This document shows positions 61,485 to 64,000 of a DNA stretch of 64,000 nucleotides, piece after piece. Each line of letters starts with the position of its first letter. Position 1 is the first letter of the stretch. Origin of the DNA: Streptomyces pristinaespiralis (GTDB lineage: Bacteria > Actinomycetota > Actinomycetes > Streptomycetales > Streptomycetaceae); contig NZ_CP011340.1 in the NCBI RefSeq assembly GCF_001278075.1, forward strand, positions 3,844,001 through 3,908,000, written 5' to 3'. The position numbers and the translations under genes were made by a program. The notes under the pieces were generated by a model. That model saw only the letters and a list, made by a program, of their open reading frames with translations. It did not search any database and was not told the origin of the DNA.

Positions 61485-62309
61485 ATGCACCCCAGGAGAC
61501 GCCACCGGAAGAACGCCACGGCGATGCGCATGGTCGGCCGCCAGCTGGCCCGCTTCCGCGAGGCCGCGAGCCTCACCCAACGTGAGCTGGCCGCCGAGTT
61601 CAACCTCGGCGAGGAGACCGTGGCCTCCATCGAACAGGGCCGCCGCCCGTTGAAGCCGGACCTCGCCCAGAGATTCGACGACCGCCTCGACACGAAGGGC
61701 GCGCTGTCGGTCGCGGTGGAACACATGCCGGAGGTGGACCTGATCCCCGCGTGGGCGGAGGAGTACATGGACCTGGAGCGGGAGGCGTTGGCACTGTCGT
61801 GGTACGAGAACCAGGTGCTCCCGGGCCTCTTGCAGACCGAGCGCTACGCACGTGCTGTTTTCCGTACCGACGTTCCCGCCCTCAGCGAGGACGAAGTCGA
61901 CCGGCTGATCGCCGCTCGGCTCGCACGACAGGAGGTGCTGCGCCGAGCCCAGCCTCCGACCATCAGCTTCGTCGTATCCGAAGCCGTCCTCATCGACAGG
62001 CTGGGCGGCGACTCCGTACGCCATGAAGCCCTGCAGCACGTGCGTATGTGCGCCGAGGTTCCCGGCTTCACCATCCAGGTCATGCCCCTCGGGCGCGAGT
62101 CGCACGCAGGGCTGTCCGGTCCGTTCATCCTCCTGGAGACCCCGGACCATCAGCACCTCGCGTATGCGGAAGGGCAACGCGGTAGCCAGCTGATCTCCAG
62201 CCCTGACGAGGTCAGCATCCTGGGCCGCAAGTATGCGATGCTGCGGACGCAGGCCCTCAACGCCGAAGAAACAAGGGGCCTGTTGGACCGCCTGCTAGGA
62301 GACCGATGA
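61485..62309 (+). CDS. XRE-family regulator with DUF5753
   Basis: About 274 residues from ATG 61485 (MHPRRRHRKNATAMRMVGRQ). The HTH is FREAASLTQRELAAEFNLGE, then ETVASIEQGRRPLKP (about 27-62). The DUF5753 domain covers 100-270: ALSWYENQVLPGLLQTERYA, RQEVLRRAQPPTISFVVSEA and VPGFTIQVMPLG. Its stop overlaps the DUF397 start as ATGA. These pairs resemble toxin-antitoxin-like or developmental regulators (for example BldB/WhiJ-type systems). Confidence 0.92.
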   Translation: MHPRRRHRKNATAMRMVGRQLARFREAASLTQRELAAEFNLGEETVASIEQGRRPLKPDLAQRFDDRLDTKGALSVAVEHMPEVDLIPAWAEEYMDLEREALALSWYENQVLPGLLQTERYARAVFRTDVPALSEDEVDRLIAARLARQEVLRRAQPPTISFVVSEAVLIDRLGGDSVRHEALQHVRMCAEVPGFTIQVMPLGRESHAGLSGPFILLETPDHQHLAYAEGQRGSQLISSPDEVSILGRKYAMLRTQALNAEETRGLLDRLLGDR

Positions 62310-62542
62310 GCACCGCACTTGAGTGGTTCAAGTCCAGCTACAGCAGCGAGCAGGGCGGGGCCTGCCTCGAAGTGGCCTACGACTGGCGCAAGTCGACCCA
62401 CAGCGACGGCCCCGGAGGGGCCTGCCTCGAGGTCGCCACCCACCCCGCCGCGATCCACGTCCGCGACTCGAAGAACCCCGGCGGCCCGAGCCTCGCGCTC
62501 GCCCCGGCCGCCTGGGAGTCGTTCGTCAGCGACCTGCGCTGA
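62306..62542 (+). CDS. DUF397 protein with duplicated N-terminal motif
   Basis: 78 residues, translationally coupled to the XRE gene. The DUF397 core [35 protein letters not shown] and WESFVSDLR is complete. It is preceded by a partial copy, [18 protein letters not shown], so the motif W-x-KS-x-(Y/H)S-x2-x-GGACLEVA occurs twice. Its end overlaps the convergent hemB by 17 bases. Likely partner of the XRE-DUF5753 protein. Confidence 0.9.
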   Translation: MSTALEWFKSSYSSEQGGACLEVAYDWRKSTHSDGPGGACLEVATHPAAIHVRDSKNPGGPSLALAPAAWESFVSDLR

Positions 62543-63527
62543 TCCCCTGGGCGACCTCGGTGGCCCAGTACGTCAGGATCATGCTCGCGCCCGCCCGCTT
62601 GATGCCGAGCAGGGTCTCGGCGATCGCCTTGTCCCGGTCGATCCAGCCCTTCTCCGCCGCGGCCTCGACCATCGCGTACTCGCCGCTGATCTGGTACGCC
62701 GCGACCGGCACGTCCACCGCATCCGCGACCTTCGCCAGGACGTCCAGGTAGGGGCCGGCGGGCTTGACCATGACCATGTCCGCGCCCTCCTCGAGGTCGA
62801 GCGCCAGCTCGCGCATCGACTCGCGGACGTTGGCCGGGTCCTGCTGATAGGTCTTGCGGTCGCCCTTGAGCGACGAGCCGACGGCCTCGCGGAAGGGCCC
62901 GTAGAAGGCGGAGGAGTACTTCGCGGTGTAGGCGAGGATCGACACGTCCTCCTTGCCGATCGTGTCGAGCGCGTCGCGGACCACGCCGATCTGGCCGTCC
63001 ATCATTCCGCTCGGGCCGACGACGTGGACGCCGGCGTCCGCCTGGACCTGCGCCATCTCGGCGTAGCGCTCGAGCGTGGCGTCGTTGTCGACGCGGCCGT
63101 CCGCGGCGAGGACCCCGCAGTGACCGTGGTCGGTGTACTCGTCCAGGCAGAGGTCGGACATGATGACGAGCTCGTCGCCGACCTCGGCCTTCACGTCGCG
63201 GATCGCGACCTGGAGGATGCCGTCCGGGTCGGTGCCGGCGGTGCCGAGGGCGTCCTTCTTCTCGTCCTCGGGCACGCCGAAGAGCATGATCCCCGCCACG
63301 CCGGCCTCGCGGGCCTCGACGGCGGCCTTGCGGAGCGTGTCGCGGGTGTGCTGGACGACGCCGGGCATGGCCGAGATGGGCACGGGCTCGCTGATGCCCT
63401 CCCGTACGAACGCGGGGAGGATCAGGTCGGCGGGGTGCAGGCGCGTCTCCGCGACCATGCGCCGCACCGCGGGGGTGGTCCGGAGCCGCCGGGGGCGGGC
63501 ACCGGGGAAGGATCCGTACGCAGTCAT
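62526..63527 (-). CDS. hemB: Porphobilinogen synthase HemB
   Basis: 333 residues, full length. Family signatures: [10 protein letters not shown] near the N-terminus, the metal region [14 protein letters not shown] near 118-131, and Schiff-base lysines in [14 protein letters not shown] and [12 protein letters not shown]. The metal loop has Cys-x-Asp rather than the Cys-x-Cys of zinc enzymes, so a mixed or Mg-type site is likely. It condenses two 5-aminolevulinate molecules in haem synthesis; hemL is at 31124. Confidence 0.95.
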   Translation of the reverse strand: MTAYGSFPGARPRRLRTTPAVRRMVAETRLHPADLILPAFVREGISEPVPISAMPGVVQHTRDTLRKAAVEAREAGVAGIMLFGVPEDEKKDALGTAGTDPDGILQVAIRDVKAEVGDELVIMSDLCLDEYTDHGHCGVLAADGRVDNDATLERYAEMAQVQADAGVHVVGPSGMMDGQIGVVRDALDTIGKEDVSILAYTAKYSSAFYGPFREAVGSSLKGDRKTYQQDPANVRESMRELALDLEEGADMVMVKPAGPYLDVLAKVADAVDVPVAAYQISGEYAMVEAAAEKGWIDRDKAIAETLLGIKRAGASMILTYWATEVAQGISAGR

Positions 63528-63589
63528 ACGGCCACGCTACGCCTGTGGGACGGGTGCGAATGCCGACAGGGCGTCGGCGGACCGGGCCC

Positions 63590-64000
63590 TCACGGCCTTG
63601 TCGCGGTGACGATCCAGGCGGCCGACTCGTAGCGGACGCCTTCCTCGGTCAGGTGGCATTCGAGGTCCGCGCCGAGCGACCGCAGGGCCCGCTCCCTGTC
63701 CTGCGCGTCGAGCCCTTCCAGCGCCCACTCGAGCATGCCGGACACGAAACGCCGGGCGTGCTCGATGTCGCGCCCCAGGTTCAGGGGCAGCGCGCGCCCG
63801 TCGAAGTGCGGGGAGTCGAAGCCGGCCGCCACGAGCACGTCGCCGACGACGTCCGGGTCGGCCATGGAGAAGGGGCCCGGCGCGCCGGGAGGCGGCAGGG
63901 GAAGCTCACGGCCGACCGCGACGGCGCCCAGGAAGGACGTGAACCACTCGTTGCGTTCGGGCTCCTGCCAGACCAGCAGCGCCAGCCGCCCGCCGGGCCG
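63590..64000 (-). CDS. Class I SAM-dependent methyltransferase (C-terminal part, truncated by window edge)
   Basis: About 136 C-terminal residues visible; the frame enters from the right edge. It reads RPGGRLALLVWQEPERNEWF near the edge (strand 5-type motif after the Gly-rich turn), PPPGAPGPFSMADPDVVGDV, LVAAGFDSPHFDGRALPLNL and ends AAWIVTATRP. The F-S/L-x-D/xP-x-LL-x-x-AGF pattern is usual in UbiE/SmtA-like methyltransferases of Streptomyces. The SAM-binding motif I lies outside the window. Substrate unknown. Confidence 0.7.
   Translation of the reverse strand, partial: RPGGRLALLVWQEPERNEWFTSFLGAVAVGRELPLPPPGAPGPFSMADPDVVGDVLVAAGFDSPHFDGRALPLNLGRDIEHARRFVSGMLEWALEGLDAQDRERALRSLGADLECHLTEEGVRYESAAWIVTATRP

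Overview
The window is GC-rich (roughly 70% or more) actinobacterial chromosome, almost certainly Streptomyces. Evidence: strong G/C bias at third codon positions; many GTG starts and one TTG start; the futalosine menaquinone genes; an XRE-DUF5753/DUF397/anti-sigma-type ATPase set; DUF3558 and DUF4232 lipoproteins; a GH19 chitinase with a DasR-type operator; class I lysyl-tRNA synthetase; TIGR03086 and DUF1876 proteins. I see no IS element, prophage, CRISPR array, rRNA or tRNA.

Layout. 1-3.2 kb: end of an imidazolonepropionase-like gene, mqnC and a membrane Ser/Thr kinase. 3.3-4.8 kb: mqnA and a cold-shock gene with a structured leader. 4.9-10 kb: acyl-CoA ligase, FabG4-like reductase and MaoC-type hydratase, with a TetR regulator whose probable operator occurs before both the reductase operon and the regulator itself. 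10.2-12.5 kb: secreted collagen-like (Gly-Pro-Thr) protein divergent from a family 2 glycosyltransferase. 12.5-14.1 kb: cystine/dicarboxylate-type symporter preceded by a Cys-rich leader peptide. 14.1-21.3 kb: mqnE, an Lrp regulator, a 48-aa basic protein, ubiX-like, rhomboid, mqnP, an unknown coupled gene and ubiD-like. 21.4-24.7 kb: PLDc_N membrane protein, LysR, EamA transporter, deaminase, SRPBCC protein. 24.7-28.9 kb: the complete System II cytochrome c biogenesis operon (thioredoxin, CcdA, ResB, CcsB). 28.9-32.4 kb: deacetylase-like lipoprotein, phosphatase, hemL. 33.1-34.2 kb: gene-poor stretch with a decayed cation/proton antiporter and about 100-bp tandem repeats. 34.2-43.7 kb: DM13 protein, glycosyltransferase, DinB-type protein, AraC regulator, acetyltransferases, Mut7-C protein, TetR plus FAD monooxygenase with a four-site operator array, SDR. 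43.8-52.6 kb: rtcB, two DUF3558 lipoproteins, DUF2637 protein, lysS, argS. 52.6-64 kb: membrane XRE protein, DUF4232 and DUF1876 proteins, frameshifted carboxylesterase, chitinase, large secreted hydrolase, ATPase/XRE/DUF397 set, hemB, and a truncated methyltransferase at the right edge.

Functional themes. (i) Respiration: six menaquinone (futalosine route) genes, cytochrome c maturation and two heme genes share the window; mqnB and mqnD are not here. (ii) Lipid metabolism under one predicted TetR operator. (iii) Secreted and surface proteins. The most useful unexplained items are the shared TetR operators, the Cys leader peptide before the symporter, the collagen-like/glycosyltransferase pair, the unknown gene translationally coupled between the ubiD- and ubiA-type menaquinone genes, the cold-shock leader hairpin, and two broken genes (esterase and antiporter).
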